DNA of 64,000 bases from Aporrectodea caliginosa. Lineage: Eukaryota; Annelida; Clitellata; Crassiclitellata; Lumbricidae. The stretch covers positions 637,501 to 701,500 of the forward strand of contig JACEVL010000202.1 of the NCBI GenBank assembly GCA_020284085.1, written 5' to 3'. Position 1 is the first letter of the stretch, and the number at the start of each line of letters is the position of its first letter. Below are positions 35,516-48,545 of the stretch, one piece after another. A program made the position numbers and the translations under genes. The notes beneath the pieces are model-generated. The model saw only the letters and a list, made by a program, of their open reading frames with translations, did not search any database and was not told the origin of the DNA.

Positions 35516-37593
35516 CTGAAAGAAATGGTCAGAAAACAAAACTGTAAGCATCAACGTAAGACGTGCATACCACATAATACAACACTTACAGAAATTCAGA
35601 AGCTTAAATTTCCAAATTCCACTGTCATGGGGTTGCATGTGCTATGAGAAAGGAATGTCTGCTATTAATTCTGGGTAAAGATTGCCTGTTACAGACTCAT
35701 GTTGTGGGTAATGATGAATCCACGATATTTACATATGCTCTTGTCAAGAAATACCTGCTATCGAATCATGTTCCACGGTTAAGAATTAACTGTACATAAC
35801 AAACTCATGTGCCTCAATTATGGATACATTGTTATAGGTTCATGTGCCGTGTTACTTACTCATATCGTAATAAGTGCGCCTAACAGGCTGCTGCACGAAT
35901 TTCATGTCTCTTGTTTTTGGTTGTTTTGCAAACGTTGTGCGAGCCGAAGCGCTTGTTTTTTTTAAATTTTATTGACTTAAACAAATATTGATTGACTTAC
36001 TATGCACTCTTGTCAAGCATTACCTGCTACAGACTGGCCCAATTAAGAGTTACATGTCAGACCCATATGCCCCACCTAAAAATTCTCTGTTACCGACTCA
36101 CATCCTCCTGCTAAGTCGTCTGACCTGGAGTAGACTCCAGGTCAGACCTACCCTGAGGAAAATATTGCCTGTTTCTTATTCAAGTATTCTTGGAAACAAT
36201 TACCTGTTACACACATCGTATATGCCAGCACCTACGCCCTGGCTCTTTTGCTCAGCATCTTAGTCTTTGAACAGCTTCAAGTAATTATCAGGACAGACTG
36301 AAGAAGCCGAGTGTTTTTCCATATTGTTGTCGTCATCACAGCGAAACCCCTGTAAGGCCAAACTCAGGTTTTAATTATCTCGTCATTCCCAGAGCATCAT
36401 GCAGAGCTTCATCCTTCTCTTCCAAGCCATTCAACTGCTCTCTCCTTGCAAAAGAGGATCATGCAGCAACAGCAGCTGTCCTCATATCGGGATGATGACG
36501 TAGTCTCCTTTCTGCTCAATTTGCTGCACCAAGTTAACAACTGCACACAAGAATATATATTCACCCATACGTATACATTCACCTTGGGATAAACTTATTG
36601 CAATTACTGGGGATAAGAAGGCTGTATGCTTCTGCCTCATCCGCCTCAGAGGTAAATGAGGTCCCTAGATGAGGAAGCTTTTCATGAAGTCAATAGCTCA
36701 CATTCCTTACAGAAATGAATTAATGAAAATCTTTGGGTTGCTCAAAACATGACAGGCTTATACCACTTATGCAGTTAGGGCTTAGCTTAGTAGTTTATGC
36801 CTCGGGATAAACAAGTAAAAGTAAGTTGCACATGTATAAACGCATGCAATGTAAAAATCTGGTTTAAAAGCTTCCCAGCTACTCGCACATTCACTTAACA
36901 CACGATATACACACCAATCACAAGGTTACACGCTAAATTCGCTACCGCATGGACTAGCTAGCAATCTCTATTCATGACGTCTAGCATGTTGATCGTTCTC
37001 TCTCAATGCTTACTATTTCTTTTTCTTTTTTTACCAACTTTGGTGAGACATATCACGCTATGCACGTACATGCTATTCTTAGTTTTTATAGTCACATCAT
37101 AATTAAAAAGTCGTTAATCTTACCACCGGCCTTATAATAAAATGGCAGACAGCAAGTGTCTCTTAATTCTGTGCTAGAAAAACTATCTGCAACAGATTGC
37201 ATACATGGTGGAAAAACCTCGATGTTTCTTAAGATCTTGAGTTTAACAAATCGATGCTCATGAAAACTCATACATGCATGAATGCATACATACATACCTG
37301 CATACATACATACACACATACATGACTAGTTACTGGGGAATGGCCAAAATGGGCAAGACTGAGGTATCAGGATAACTGGGTAAAGCAGAGTGACAAGATG
37401 GTCAAGAGTTTGCACAAATACATATTCATTCATTCATTCATTCTGGAGATTTATATAGCGCCCCTTCAAGAAATCTACTCAGAAGCGCTCCCAGCCCAGC
37501 TACGGCAAAAGAAAAAAGATTTGAGTGATTTATAAAACCCAGTTATATGCTGGGAGTATTGCAGAGAGCTGAGTTAGTGAGAAGGCTTTCAAT

Positions 37594-37949
37594 TAGGGTT
37601 GTTAAAATCGTTTTTTTTGGCAATCCGATTAGAAATCCGATTTTAAACCGAATTTCGTTTTTTATTGGCCTTCATAGAAAATTTAATATATTATTATACA
37701 ACGCAAGTTATTTTATATATTAGGTACCGTAACGTACGTTAATAAACACCTTCTTATCTGCTGGCTATATTCCATGAAAACAATCGTAAACACTAAAGAA
37801 ATGCATGAATTAATTCTTTCTGGCATTTCTTGAAATTTTCAATACGAAAATGATTTTTTTTAAATTCGAATTTCGTTTTGTCAATAATAAAACCGAATTT
37901 CGTTTTCAAAACCGAAATTCGGATTTCCGAATTTCGTTTAACATCCCTA
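37594..37949. mobile_element. hAT MITE, CGATTATCGG family, copy 2 (FOXO intron)
   Basis: Starts TAGGGTTGTTAAAATCG and ends CGTTTAACATCCCTA. Exact 8-bp duplication CTTTCAAT at 37586-37593 and 37950-37957. Confidence 0.85.
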
Positions 37950-38972
37950 CTTTCAATGAATGCATTTATGGATTTTCAGCCAATAGAGGGATTTAAGGGT
38001 AGTCGCGACACAGTGATGGTTGGATGTCCTGTGACAACTCAGGTAAGTGAATGTTGGATAAGCTGACGACGTTTAACTTAAGTGGATTCGTGTTCAGAAA
38101 GAGGGATTTACAGCAGTAGAGCTTAGAGTGGACAACAGAGATAGCGAATGTAGAGGCATTTTTATAATCAAGCATACATCAATACAGTGAAGGTCATGAA
38201 TGTACATGAGGCAGATGTGTGAGAAGTAGGATGGGATTTTAAAAACAAGAGAAGCCAATATTACAAAAGGATAACTCAGACGTGAAAGTGAGAGAGAGGA
38301 GGAATTAGTTGACAGGTAGAAGGAAGCATCGAGGTTTATCTGAATTTGATCAAGTAGGCCTATATAGAAGATTGAATTTAGTTTTGGCAGGGTAGAGGCA
38401 ATGAAGGTTAGACGACATCCTTTTTAAGACTTGGGTTGATGATGGGTGGCAGTGGTGACAGTGATGATGATAATGATGACCTTGCAATGTTTATAACAAT
38501 AATCAAATACAATAAAATTTTCTATTTCCACCATAAGGCCAACATTCCATCTGGTAATATCTTTCCATACTTCCATCCATTCACTCATCACGTTCCATTC
38601 TTCGTCTTTTCGTTTCTCAGTTCTTCCGCCTCACATTCAAGGCTAATTTAACACTGACAGACCGCTTACTCTGCAGCAGAATCTCTCTCAGTCCATCTCC
38701 TGAGCTGCCTCCAAAATAACACAAGCACTGAAAATTCCCCACAGACGACTAAATGGCTTTATTGCTGCACATCCTTCAACATCAGAACCTGGTGCCATTT
38801 CAAGTAATTTCATCCAGACAGCCGTTGCAAGCTTTAGGTTGATCAACCACACAAGCCGGTCAAGCCCAGTAACAACCAACCAGTCAGTCTGTCGGTTCCT
38901 TCGTCTGTCCGTCCCCCCCCCATATCTGTCACTTTGCCTATTGGTCCATCAGTCGATAAGTATGTATCCAAT

Positions 38973-39514
38973 TAAAGCTGCACGTATATCACTTTTTGCC
39001 GATTATGCCGATACCGCATACAACAGATTTATTATTAAAATCATGGATACCGACTATGAGACTGATTATTTCATTATTAGTTTAGTCAAAATGTTTGGTT
39101 CTGAAACATAAACTAACTACTGCAATGCAAAAACGTCTTGCTGCTTGCGCTGGCCGTGGTAAATATGTTTAATAACTGATGAGTCTCTGATGTCATTGAA
39201 TTTCGCTGGTGATGTAGGCTACCAGTGTTTCTACGGTGCCTAGCGTGTAGTGTAATGCTAAATATAAATAATAAGAAACAAAACAGACATTTGTGCTCAT
39301 TTTTATTTGTGTAACGATTATTGTGCATAAAACAAATAAATTTTTATTTATTTATTTCAGCATTTTCACGGGCCACAGCGGAAAAAGTTTTACATCGGAA
39401 AAACGTTTTACATCGGCACCGATTATTTCCGTTGATACAGATTATACTGATTGTTCCAATAATAATCGGCCCGATTTAATATCAGAGTATGACCGATTAA
39501 TCGGTACAGCCTTA
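38973..39514. mobile_element. hAT-like element with TAARGCTGYAC ends (FOXO intron)
   Basis: Left end TAAAGCTGCACGTATAT, right end (inverted) TAAGGCTGTACCGATTAATC. Exact 8-bp duplication TATCCAAT at 38965-38972 and 39515-39522. No transposase coding is visible in its 542 bp. Confidence 0.85.
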
Positions 39515-39674
39515 TATCCAATGCACATGAATGTATCTATTTATGGTATGTCTGTCTGCTTGTCTGTATGTCTGTTTAAAGTGTCCATACATGGATATAA
39601 ATATAAGTAAGCAAGCATGCATGCATGTAATTTGTGTATGTAGGAAAAATGTATGTGTTTGCATGTAAATATAC

Positions 39675-40030
39675 TAGGGTTGTTAATATCGGTTTTATGG
39701 GCAAACCGATTATCGGTGTTAGAAATCCAATTTTAAACCGATTATCGTTTTTTATGGGCCTTCGTAGAAAATTTAATATATTATCATATAATGCAAGTTA
39801 CTGAAAACCGATAATCGTTACGCATCGTAACGTACGTACACCTACGGGGTTCCATTATTACCTCGTTGGCTGTGGAAGACTCCGTTTTATATATAAGAGG
39901 CAATAGTACGTCGCTGTGGGGTGCTACTACTATTCCCTCGTTAATTCGATTATCGTTTTGTCAATAATGAAAACCGATTATCATTTTCGAAACCAATAAT
40001 CGGATTTCCAATTATCGTTTAACATCCCTA
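39675..40030. mobile_element. hAT MITE, CGATTATCGG family, copy 3 (FOXO intron)
   Basis: Starts TAGGGTTGTTAATATCGG and ends CGTTTAACATCCCTA. Exact 8-bp duplication AAATATAC at 39667-39674 and 40031-40038. Confidence 0.87.
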
Positions 40031-41257
40031 AAATATACATATGTACTCTCCATCGTTCTGTTTTTATATGCCTGCCTGTTTGTTTCTGCCTATGTCACTT
40101 ATTAGGACAAGTGGTCCACATCTGCATTCTAGTTTTTTGTCACTCTGTCTTCCTGTTGTGTCTCTGTCTGGCTCATTCTCGACGGTCTCTGTCTGTTTTC
40201 TGCCTTTACTTGTCTCCCTCAACATGCCTGCCTCTCTCTCTGTCTTCCCTTATGTTTTTGTCTCCATCTGAGAATCTGCTTCCTTCTATCCGCATATGTA
40301 AGATCCAGCAGAAAGGGATGACATATGGATTAACTGATCGCCTCTCGAATAATAATCTGCACAGCCTCTGATTGAATGCAGCTTCAGGAAAAAAAAAAAT
40401 GTAACCGCCTCCTTCAGACATCTTAGCCGATTATATTTGTCGAGCAATCTCCCATGGCAATACACTCCGTCAATCTCATCAAAGTTACATGTCCAGCCGC
40501 CATGCAGCGACTAGCGCCACCGAAATCCATTAACGGTCCCTCATTTGTCCAGCAATCTACTGGTCCATTTATCACGGCTCCACATGGCTGGTGAATTGCA
40601 TTTATCCATTAACGTGCAACCACATTCCAACCATTTATACATTGCTAAATGGTCTGTTTCATTGACTGATTGAATGCGGTTTATTGACTTGTAAACATTA
40701 AAATTAAATCAGTACAGTTTGATTATTGCAAGTTCATTAACCACCACCATCTAATGACCAACAAAAATCAAATCGGCAGATAGGGTCCAACATCCATGAC
40801 TGTATGCCAATTGCCTCATTGCTGATACACTCCATTCATCAGGTATTCCACCCCAATCCAAAATACAATGCCACTAACAAAAGGTTGCATTTATGTGACA
40901 ATGATTCAATATTATAATTACATATGGGCTACTGATATATACTAATTAGCAACCTAAAAGGACATTCATAAGGTACTGGTTTAGACATTCGAGCACTCAG
41001 CCATAAAAACGTTTAAGTTACATTAAAATGATTAAGTTATTCTATTTAGCCAAAGAATAGAATTGCTATTTACTATGTTGCAAATTGGCCTTCAGGTTAT
41101 TTTATTATACATCAATAACAAAAAATAAATGATGTGAAAATTATTTTGTATAGAGATTCTTAATCATGGATCACTAGTTTTCAGCAATAGTTGATTTTAT
41201 AAGGCACAGTGTAAAATTAATATTAATACTAGTATTAACAGTAGAAGTAGTCTTTAA

Positions 41258-42053
41258 CAGAGGCGCGTTTATAGAAAACGGGGCCCTAGGCGCAAACATT
41301 TTTGGGGCCCTTCTGAACTTGTAGACAAAGAGCCTGAAACTCTGGTGGTAGCCTATTTAGCCTATTATGTGCAAAAACCAACGAAGTTGAACTTCAAGCC
41401 GTTTTTGTTACACACGACGAGTAAGGTGCCAACAATAAATTTTTTTGCCTTCTCAATATGACGTCATTCTTGGCAATTTCGTCAAAAAAGTACGTTTTCT
41501 TTGACGTTTTCTGCGGTTGCTTGTCTTCATATGCAATGTCATAATCTCTTTCAATACCAAGTTTACATTTTGCCTCAGTCTCTATTTTGCGGATATTTTC
41601 TCTGACGTTTGAGCAAAGTTTTTTAAAGAATTAAATAATTCACATTCGGCAAACATAGCCTTTAATCCTGCAGAGATTTGATGGTGGCATTTATTCGACA
41701 AACACATCTTTGCAGCATTTATTCTTTGTATAAGTTGCCTACTTATCAGCTTTAATTTTTGATATACGAAAATTGATTGATTGATTGATTGCAACGAACC
41801 ACAATATTGTCACTAGAGCTAGCAACGTTTCATCGCGTAAGATTGTAAACAATATTTAATGCTATTAAAATTTGAATTACTATTACTGATAATGCCAAGC
41901 TGTAAAAATAAAAAAGTTATATTTAAAATAGTTCTAAATTTCAAAATGCAATTTTTATTATTGAAAAAAAATATTTTCATTCGTTTGGGGGCCCTCCAAG
42001 ATTTGGGGGCCCTAGGCGCGCGCCTAGTGCGCCTACTGGTAAACGCGCCTCTG
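41258..42053. mobile_element. hAT element with CAGAGGCGCGTTTA ends (FOXO intron)
   Basis: Ends CAGAGGCGCGTTTA and, inverted, CAGAGGCGCGTTTACC, flanked by an exact GTCTTTAA duplication (41250-41257, 42054-42061). GGGGCCCTAGGCGC lies just inside both ends. On the minus strand a broken coding remnant is visible: SAGLKAMFAECELFNSLK at about 41640-41690, then, after a frame change, RKIETEAKCKLGIERDYDIA at about 41530-41590. It resembles a transposase but I cannot place it in a family. Confidence 0.85.
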
Positions 42054-44224
42054 GTCTTTAATATTATTATATTTTCTGCAAATAAAATGAATTTTGTTTT
42101 ATTACTGTCGATCATTATTATTTCTGTGCATTCTGTGCCGAATTATGGCTAATCCCAAAGGTGCAAAATCAACACAGCAGAAACTGCATTTCCAATAACA
42201 AGAAGAACTGAATCTCCTATCACAACGGGGAGCGGCTTAACCAGACTTTGTGACATATAATTTAATCAGAGGAAGCAATTATGAAACACCCACAGACAAT
42301 CTGACCAGTGCAAAGTGACAACTCAATTATCTCTGCCAGTTACTGTTGATGTATATAGCAATCAAATCAGTCCACCAACACAATTCTTGTTTCAAGTCAT
42401 TGCTGTTCAATATGGCAGCAAAGATAGGGAAAATGGCTATCTATTTCTTAGTATTTCTTTGGATTTCCATTTACCAGTGCATCAACAAGTAATGAGATGT
42501 TGGCCTTCAGTCAGAAGTGAGTACAGCTGTGCCTGCCTGTCTGTCAGTCTGTTTGTCCGCCTGCCCAGCAAACATCAATCATCCACAGACATGTATACAG
42601 ATGTATAAGTGTCTGTAAAGTCCTTGATCAGAGGCATAGTAGATCTGTGGGATGAACAAACTGAGAAAAATTCTATGAATCCTGGATTAACTTGTAAAAA
42701 TTTTTCTCACACCCCCAACTCTCCTGAAGTCTCTGTGTCTATCTCACTGACCGATTTGTATTTGACTAGTTTGTGTACAGAGGACCAACCAAAGCAGGCA
42801 GCTTGAACTTTGGGCTGTTTACCTCTGACTAGTGTGTTTTCCTCAGCCTACTGAACACAACCCCCTTCCCCATTGTCAGTCACAGACCTAGGCTACACCT
42901 CTCCCCATCACCAACCTTTATGTCTGCCTGTTCGTCTCCCTGCATGGTAGTCTGTCTGTCTCTGTCTGACTCCCCGTCTGATCAACTGTCTGTCTAAGTT
43001 TCTCTCTGAGTGATTATATGTATGTGCCTCTATTCCCACATGTACCAGTAGGCACTAGGCAGCTCTCAATTAGCCGTTGGCCACTTTTGGAATCTGCTTA
43101 TGACTATCCATCTGTACCTATGTGGCTCTCTAAGTACCTGTGCATCTGTGAACCTGTCCGCTTCTGTGTCTCGGCCTATTCAAGGAAACCCAACTCACCA
43201 CAAGCACCAGAGTTTACTTAACCCAACACCAGGTGCAGTTCAGTTGGTGGCTAAGCTTCTGCAGAACTGGCATAATAATATTCTTCCTTTAATATTTCAA
43301 ACTAACACACCTCTGTATGATTAAAATTCATAGTATGAAGGGATGATCACAAGTTATTACAGGAATCGAATTTAACTGTTTGGCAGCCAAGCAAGGCATC
43401 CATCACGTCCCACTGCTCATTTTACCAATGCTACCTGGCGAATGAAAGGCTGAGTTGATCTATGGGAGGGTAGCGGGAAGTGATCACTCATCCGTGCTGA
43501 TGCTGCTCTTGGTGCCAAAGTGTTTCCATTACCCTAAGCCCCGTTCCCTATCTCCAGCAGCTTAGAGTTCAACAACCCCAGATAATCATCAACAGAAATC
43601 TTTAGATGAGGGTGTGCTAAAATACATGGTAAAATAATCCCTCTAGACTCTGGTCCTTAAAGGGTCAACAATCAACAGCAGCAGTCAAATCCAACAATGC
43701 CAGGCTGATCAAGTAATAAGATATAATTCACATCACAGGAGAAGCAACTCGTGATGCAAAGTAAATCTAGGAACAGGAGGAACAGCCTATCAACAACAGA
43801 GAATCTGTGGTTGTCCAAATTGAAAACTAATCTGCTTTTCTCGAGTATCACCTTTTGCCAAGCTGTCCACAGATGGTTCAGCTCAACTTTTGCTGAGTTA
43901 TGTATAATACTAACAGTATAACAATACCAATAATAATTACAATAATTAAAAAAATTAAAAAAATACTAATAATGAGAAATATGATAACAATAACAGTAAT
44001 ATAGATTAAACAATGTATTCAAAGTGCACTAAAAGCCACATGGTCTTATTGCTAGTTATTGCTATTGCTGAGAAGGAAGTGAAGTCATGCCGGTCAACCT
44101 AGATAAGCCTGGAAGCTGGGTTGCTAGACTAGTTGCTGTTGTTATTATTCGTATGTATTTGCTATTGCCCTCCTTCCAAAGTTCAAAAGTGCACACAAGA
44201 CCATACCACAAATTATAGATGGCC

Positions 44225-44345
44225 TTGAGCAGAAGGACTTTCTCAGGGTCTTTAAACAGTGACGGCTCAAACCCATACTCTCCATGCTACAGGTCGAGCT
44301 CTCTATCCACTCTTCTACCATGCCCTGGTCTGGGCTGTTGATGGT
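44225..44345 (-). mobile_element. tRNA-derived SINE fragment (FOXO intron)
   Basis: On the minus strand: GAGAGTATGGGTTTGAGCCG, AAGACCCTGAGAAAGTCCTT and CTCAAGGCCATC, in the same order as the 16718-16890 element. Confidence 0.55.
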
Positions 44346-45674
44346 TTTCTTGCCCTATTTAAAATCAGATCAGGTCTGTGTCCCTCCTCCCATCATCCAA
44401 CTAAAGAGCAGTTGGTGGGTAAGGTCCCCAGGCAAAGATCACGCCAAGCCACAAAACATCATACAAAAACATTACAGCGCTCTTTCAGGCAACGAGCTGT
44501 CTGAATAAAATAGGGTCAACATTTCAACTAATTATACAATGATACCTGGATATATTGATACAACAGTGTAAGCAGAAACATAAAGAATACATAACCTACC
44601 ACATACATACACATCCATGTAGGCATATGATAACTGGGCTAAAAGTCAATGAATCTCTAAATAGCACTTGTAGAAATAAGACAGCAACAACCTTAAGGGT
44701 TCAAAGATTAGCTTACGGTTTGATACAGACAAACAGAGCATAGGAATGGGTGAGGTGAAGTGGGGTACGACGTGGGTCTATGAGCCAAGTCAAGTGTCTT
44801 AAATGTAGACCAACCTCCACAGTATGCTCTGAAGTTTACATTACACTCTGAAGGCCAAAGCAGCACTATTAGACTTCATATTTCAGCAGTAACTGTTTAA
44901 TTTAGTACCTAAATATCAACTGTAGACATGCTCTAAAATGTAAGACAGTTTTAATTACACTAGGTGTCTTTCAAAAGTCAAGGTTTGATACCCAGCAGTA
45001 TCTCTTGAAGTATGTACACCAGATTCCCTTTCTTTGACACCCATAATTATTAAGAACTGCCTTATAAAACAAGGGCATGTTATAATGAGTTTCATTTCTC
45101 TAAGTTAATTAAGTTTGGGACACATATTCTCAACTGCATTATATCAGAGTTCGAATTATAATGAAGTGTTTTGTAATAAGTGCACCAATATTCTACAGTT
45201 GGCATCTAAACTAAAGCTCAGTTGTATTTTAAAACTATAGTTCAATGCTTTAAGTTTAACATCAGCACCCTGTTTTTAAATGTAGCCTCAAATTGAAGTA
45301 CTATATCAACAGTATCTTTCAAAATATAAGCCAGTGGTAGTTCAAAAGCAAAGTACTGCATATCAGAAGCTCTGATTTGATTACTGTAACTAACTCCCTA
45401 TTGATGAAACTGGTGACTGATAATTATCCATTTCAGCCTGCTAGTACATGTATTAGATGCAGGCATTTATAAATACAGCTACAGTTCAGATTATAAAGTG
45501 ACCCATTTGATACTAACGGCAATAACAATCAGGAAAAAATAAAGTAACAATAATGCCAACTATAATTTTGATAACAATAATGAAATTTAAAATATTTAAA
45601 TAATAAATAATAATATCAAAATCGCTTGTGCCCAGTAAAAGCTCCATTTGACCAAAAGTACCATAATGTCATTA

Positions 45675-45836
45675 TATGGGCATATCTGGGGTTTACGGGT
45701 TCAACCCCGCCCCCCCCCCAGAAATAAATTATCCAAAAAAATTTATATAAAAAAAAACTTAACTTTTAAAAACTGACCCCATACTCTGCGACCATGTCCA
45801 GTGGAAACCCCCAGAAACTGTTTCCTGGCTACACCC
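45675..45836. mobile_element. Decayed copy of the CATGGGCGTA MITE family (FOXO intron)
   Basis: Left part ATGGGCATATCTGGGG and GGGTTCAACCCC, right part CTGGCTACACCCCTG, in the same order as the 25307-25463 copy. Poly-C and poly-A runs fill the middle. Confidence 0.5.
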
Positions 45837-46194
45837 CTGCACAGCCCTATACTGCTAAGACAAACGAATGGATGGACAGGATCACATCACAACATAAAAT
45901 GTTCTCCTTATTCAATAAATCAAATCAAAACTCAATAATCACGACAGGCCAATTTTCTATAAAACAAAAACTCATTAAGTCAAAATGCAATCTGATCAGA
46001 GCTGACTGATATGATCGATTAGCTGCATTATACTTTATCGTGACACTGAAGTATGTAACCTATTTTAGTAAACGTACAAAAGATCACCTCCTTTATCTGT
46101 CCTTGTCTTGGCAATCTATTAAACACTGAAAACTGTGTCAGTGGCCTAGATATATTTTAGGCATTGTCTGTGCCATAATTTCAAGAGGACACTC

Positions 46195-46345
46195 CTCAGG
46201 ATTTACTTAACATAACTCTCGATAAGTTGTTGCTCCCACTGCATGCACTTCAAAGATGCAACGTCATGCCTTTTCAGTGGTTGGGCCGACCATGTGGAAC
46301 AGTCTTTCTTCAGATCAGCATGCTATTTTAACCAGGACAGTGTAA
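46195..46345 (+). mobile_element. Non-LTR retrotransposon fragment (FOXO intron)
   Basis: The plus strand reads SKMQRHAFSVVGPTMWNSLS, like the 16317-16560 fragment but in the opposite orientation. It is short and broken. Confidence 0.65.
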
Positions 46346-46529
46346 ACACCTCTCGTAAGCATTTTAAAACTGTTTTCTATCACCAGAGTTTGTTGGGAGC
46401 GTCTTCGGGTAGTTGAAGGGCATTATAAAAGTGCTCTGAATGATGAATGAGGTTAAAGACATTATGTACATTAAACGGCATTTCATATGAACCTTTTAGG
46501 CCTACTTATTCTACACGTGTAGTAATGGC

Positions 46530-46668
46530 CAGAGGCGAAAATCTATACACAACTTTTGGGGGGATAGATTCTACGAGGGCCGGATTTTGGGGGGGAACAG
46601 AAGGGCTTAAGTCAAAACTTTGGTGGGGGACAGTCCCCCTCTATCCTCCCCCATGATTTATGCCACTG
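46530..46668. mobile_element. hAT MITE, CAGTGGCGTAAAT family, copy 2 (FOXO intron)
   Basis: Inverted copy of the 4956-5091 element, starting CAGAGGCGAAAATCTATAC and ending ATTTATGCCACTG. Exact 8-bp duplication GTAATGGC at 46522-46529 and 46669-46676. It lies in the FOXO intron. Confidence 0.85.
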
Positions 46669-47613
46669 GTAATGGCAGTGTTGTTAAAAGTGTTGGGTGG
46701 TAAGTAAAAGTAAACAGGACTTCACATACTTACGTAAAAGTAAGGTATTTCCATTTTGTGATACTTATTTACAAGTAAAATACTGAAACCTTTACTGAGG
46801 TACAGTAATGCATAACTTTTACTTCATTACTGCACAACACTGCGAAATGGCAATACTACTATTACAATGAGAAGTTAATAAAGTGAAAAATACACTAAAA
46901 TATAAATGTAATGTACAAATATGAAATAGTGTAGAGTAGTAGCATAACTTTTGCATAACCTATGCTGCAATACAGTGACTCCAGCACAAAGTGCACTAAG
47001 TGAAAGTATGAACTGTTCCTCTTGATATGACTCAAGAGACATTTTTGGATGTCAGGTTCCAATGACTTTCAGAGGTAAGAGATGTCTTACAAATATCCAG
47101 TTACATAAATATATACTTACTTTTTATCAATCTTGTGATTTTATTTTCACAAAAAGCAACCATCAGCTGATATCGTGACATTGGTTGGTTCCATGTGTGT
47201 GCATGGGCGCACTACTGGTGACTCTTTCAGCTTACTGTGCAGTGTGCAACTGTGCATTGTTTTGCTAACCAATGTAATATATTCATTCATAATGACATTT
47301 AACATCATATAGACTAGCACAGGGAGCACATCTGAGTAGATATCTTTTGAAGGGGCACTATATAAATGTTCAATTACATTATGTTTACATTACGTTACGA
47401 TAACGACACTATACGTAGAAGAAGAAGAAGAAGTAGAAGTCATTTAGTAAAGCATGGTGAGCACTGCAGCAGAAGATTTTATAGGAAAATAATGAATGGT
47501 TGAGTCCTAAGAATAATTAAGCCATTTCAAACATGTTCTTTCAATGCGCTTTCAATGCGCATAAACAATCGAAGGTTTGCGCCAAATCTTTGGTTTGCGC
47601 ATGCGCGAAGGTT

Positions 47614-47990
47614 GGCATTCTATTAGTTTAATGGACCGCAACTTACCGAATGTTTATGGCGGCCTCCAACGGCTAGCACGGACAATATAAACATAGATGG
47701 CAGTGTTTCTTATGACGTCGTGAGGGTCAGTTAGGGTCAGGGTAAGGGTTAGTGTCGTTATTAGAAAGCGTATTTTTCATCGTGAGGGTCGGTTAGGGTC
47801 AGGGTCGTTATTTCTTAGATTCCTGTCGATTTTTACAATGGAAAAAAAAGGTTTAGAATCTCCAGGTAAGTGATACTCCATGCGCTATTTAAGTTGACCA
47901 ATCAGAGTGAAGTAGAACGGTTAGACCAAAGATACTGTATATTACCGGAAAGTTGCGTTAGGTTGCGGTCCATTAAACTAGTAGAATGCC
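47614..47990. mobile_element. MITE with GGCATTCTATTAG ends next to FOXO exon 1
   Basis: Inverted ends GGCATTCTAYTAGTTTAATG continue as GACCGCAAC for about 29 bp with one difference. Flanks CGAAGGTT (47606-47613) and CGAAGATT (47991-47998) differ at one base. Inside, 47720-47810 holds two runs of GTTAGGGTCAGGGT-like sequence. The element ends 126 bp from the FOXO exon 1 donor. Confidence 0.75.
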
Positions 47991-48116
47991 CGAAGATTTT
48001 CCGCTGCCGAACAACTGCTAGTGTGAAGATTTAACCTTTAGTAAATCGGTAAGGACTTAGACTAGGTTGTTAATTGATCGTTAGATGACACTCTAAGAAC
48101 CCTGATCTTTACGCAC

Positions 48117-48545
48117 CTTCCAACCGGCTGAACTGTTGGTCTCTCCTTTGTCCTTGAAAAACGGGACGTTTTCGACGAGCCAGGCGTAGATCTCCGACAG
48201 CGTCAGTCGTTTGTCCGGCGACGATTCGATGGCCTTGGCGATCAGGTCAGCGTACGACATATTCCCCCAGGCATTGCGACGAGCTGTGGCCTTACGAACT
48301 GCCGAATGAGCCGAACTCTGGACATGGTCCCTCGCCCCTGACGTCGACGCCGTTTCATCAATGCTATCGTCGGCGAAACTCGGGGTGGCATGGGCACTAT
48401 CGTCGTCCTTCGGTATGTCTCGTGGTCGGCCGTGCCACGTATTGGCCCGCTCTCGGGGCATCGGGGCGAAACTTGGGTCGACATCGGTCGGATCGGTGAA
48501 GTCCGCAAGCATGTCGAAATCGCTTGCGTCCAGAAACAGATCCAT
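48117..48545 (-). CDS. FOXO: FOXO transcription factor, first coding exon
   Basis: The exon encodes residues 1-143: an acidic start MDLFLDASDFDMLADFTDPT, the first AKT/14-3-3 site PRERANTW (Thr36 in R-x-R-x-x-T), a Ser/Asp-rich linker, then the first half of the forkhead domain from RRNAWGNMSYADLIAKAI to FFKDKGETNSSAGWK. The FKDKGETNSS insertion is diagnostic of FOXO among forkhead proteins. The donor is TGG AAG followed by GTGCGT. Position 48545 is the first Met in frame before acidic FOXO-like sequence. The exon is GC-rich compared with its surroundings. The intron to exon 2 is 12,601 bp and full of transposable elements, one ending 126 bp from this donor. Confidence 0.95.

Larger units (their letters stand above)
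35516..48116 (-). other. FOXO: FOXO intron 1 (12,601 bp)
   Basis: The intron between forkhead half-domains starts GTGCGT and ends TTTCTTTCAG. It contains five well-delimited MITE/hAT insertions, a decayed MITE, LINE and SINE scraps and AT-rich sequence. No other coding exon was recognised. Confidence 0.85.
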
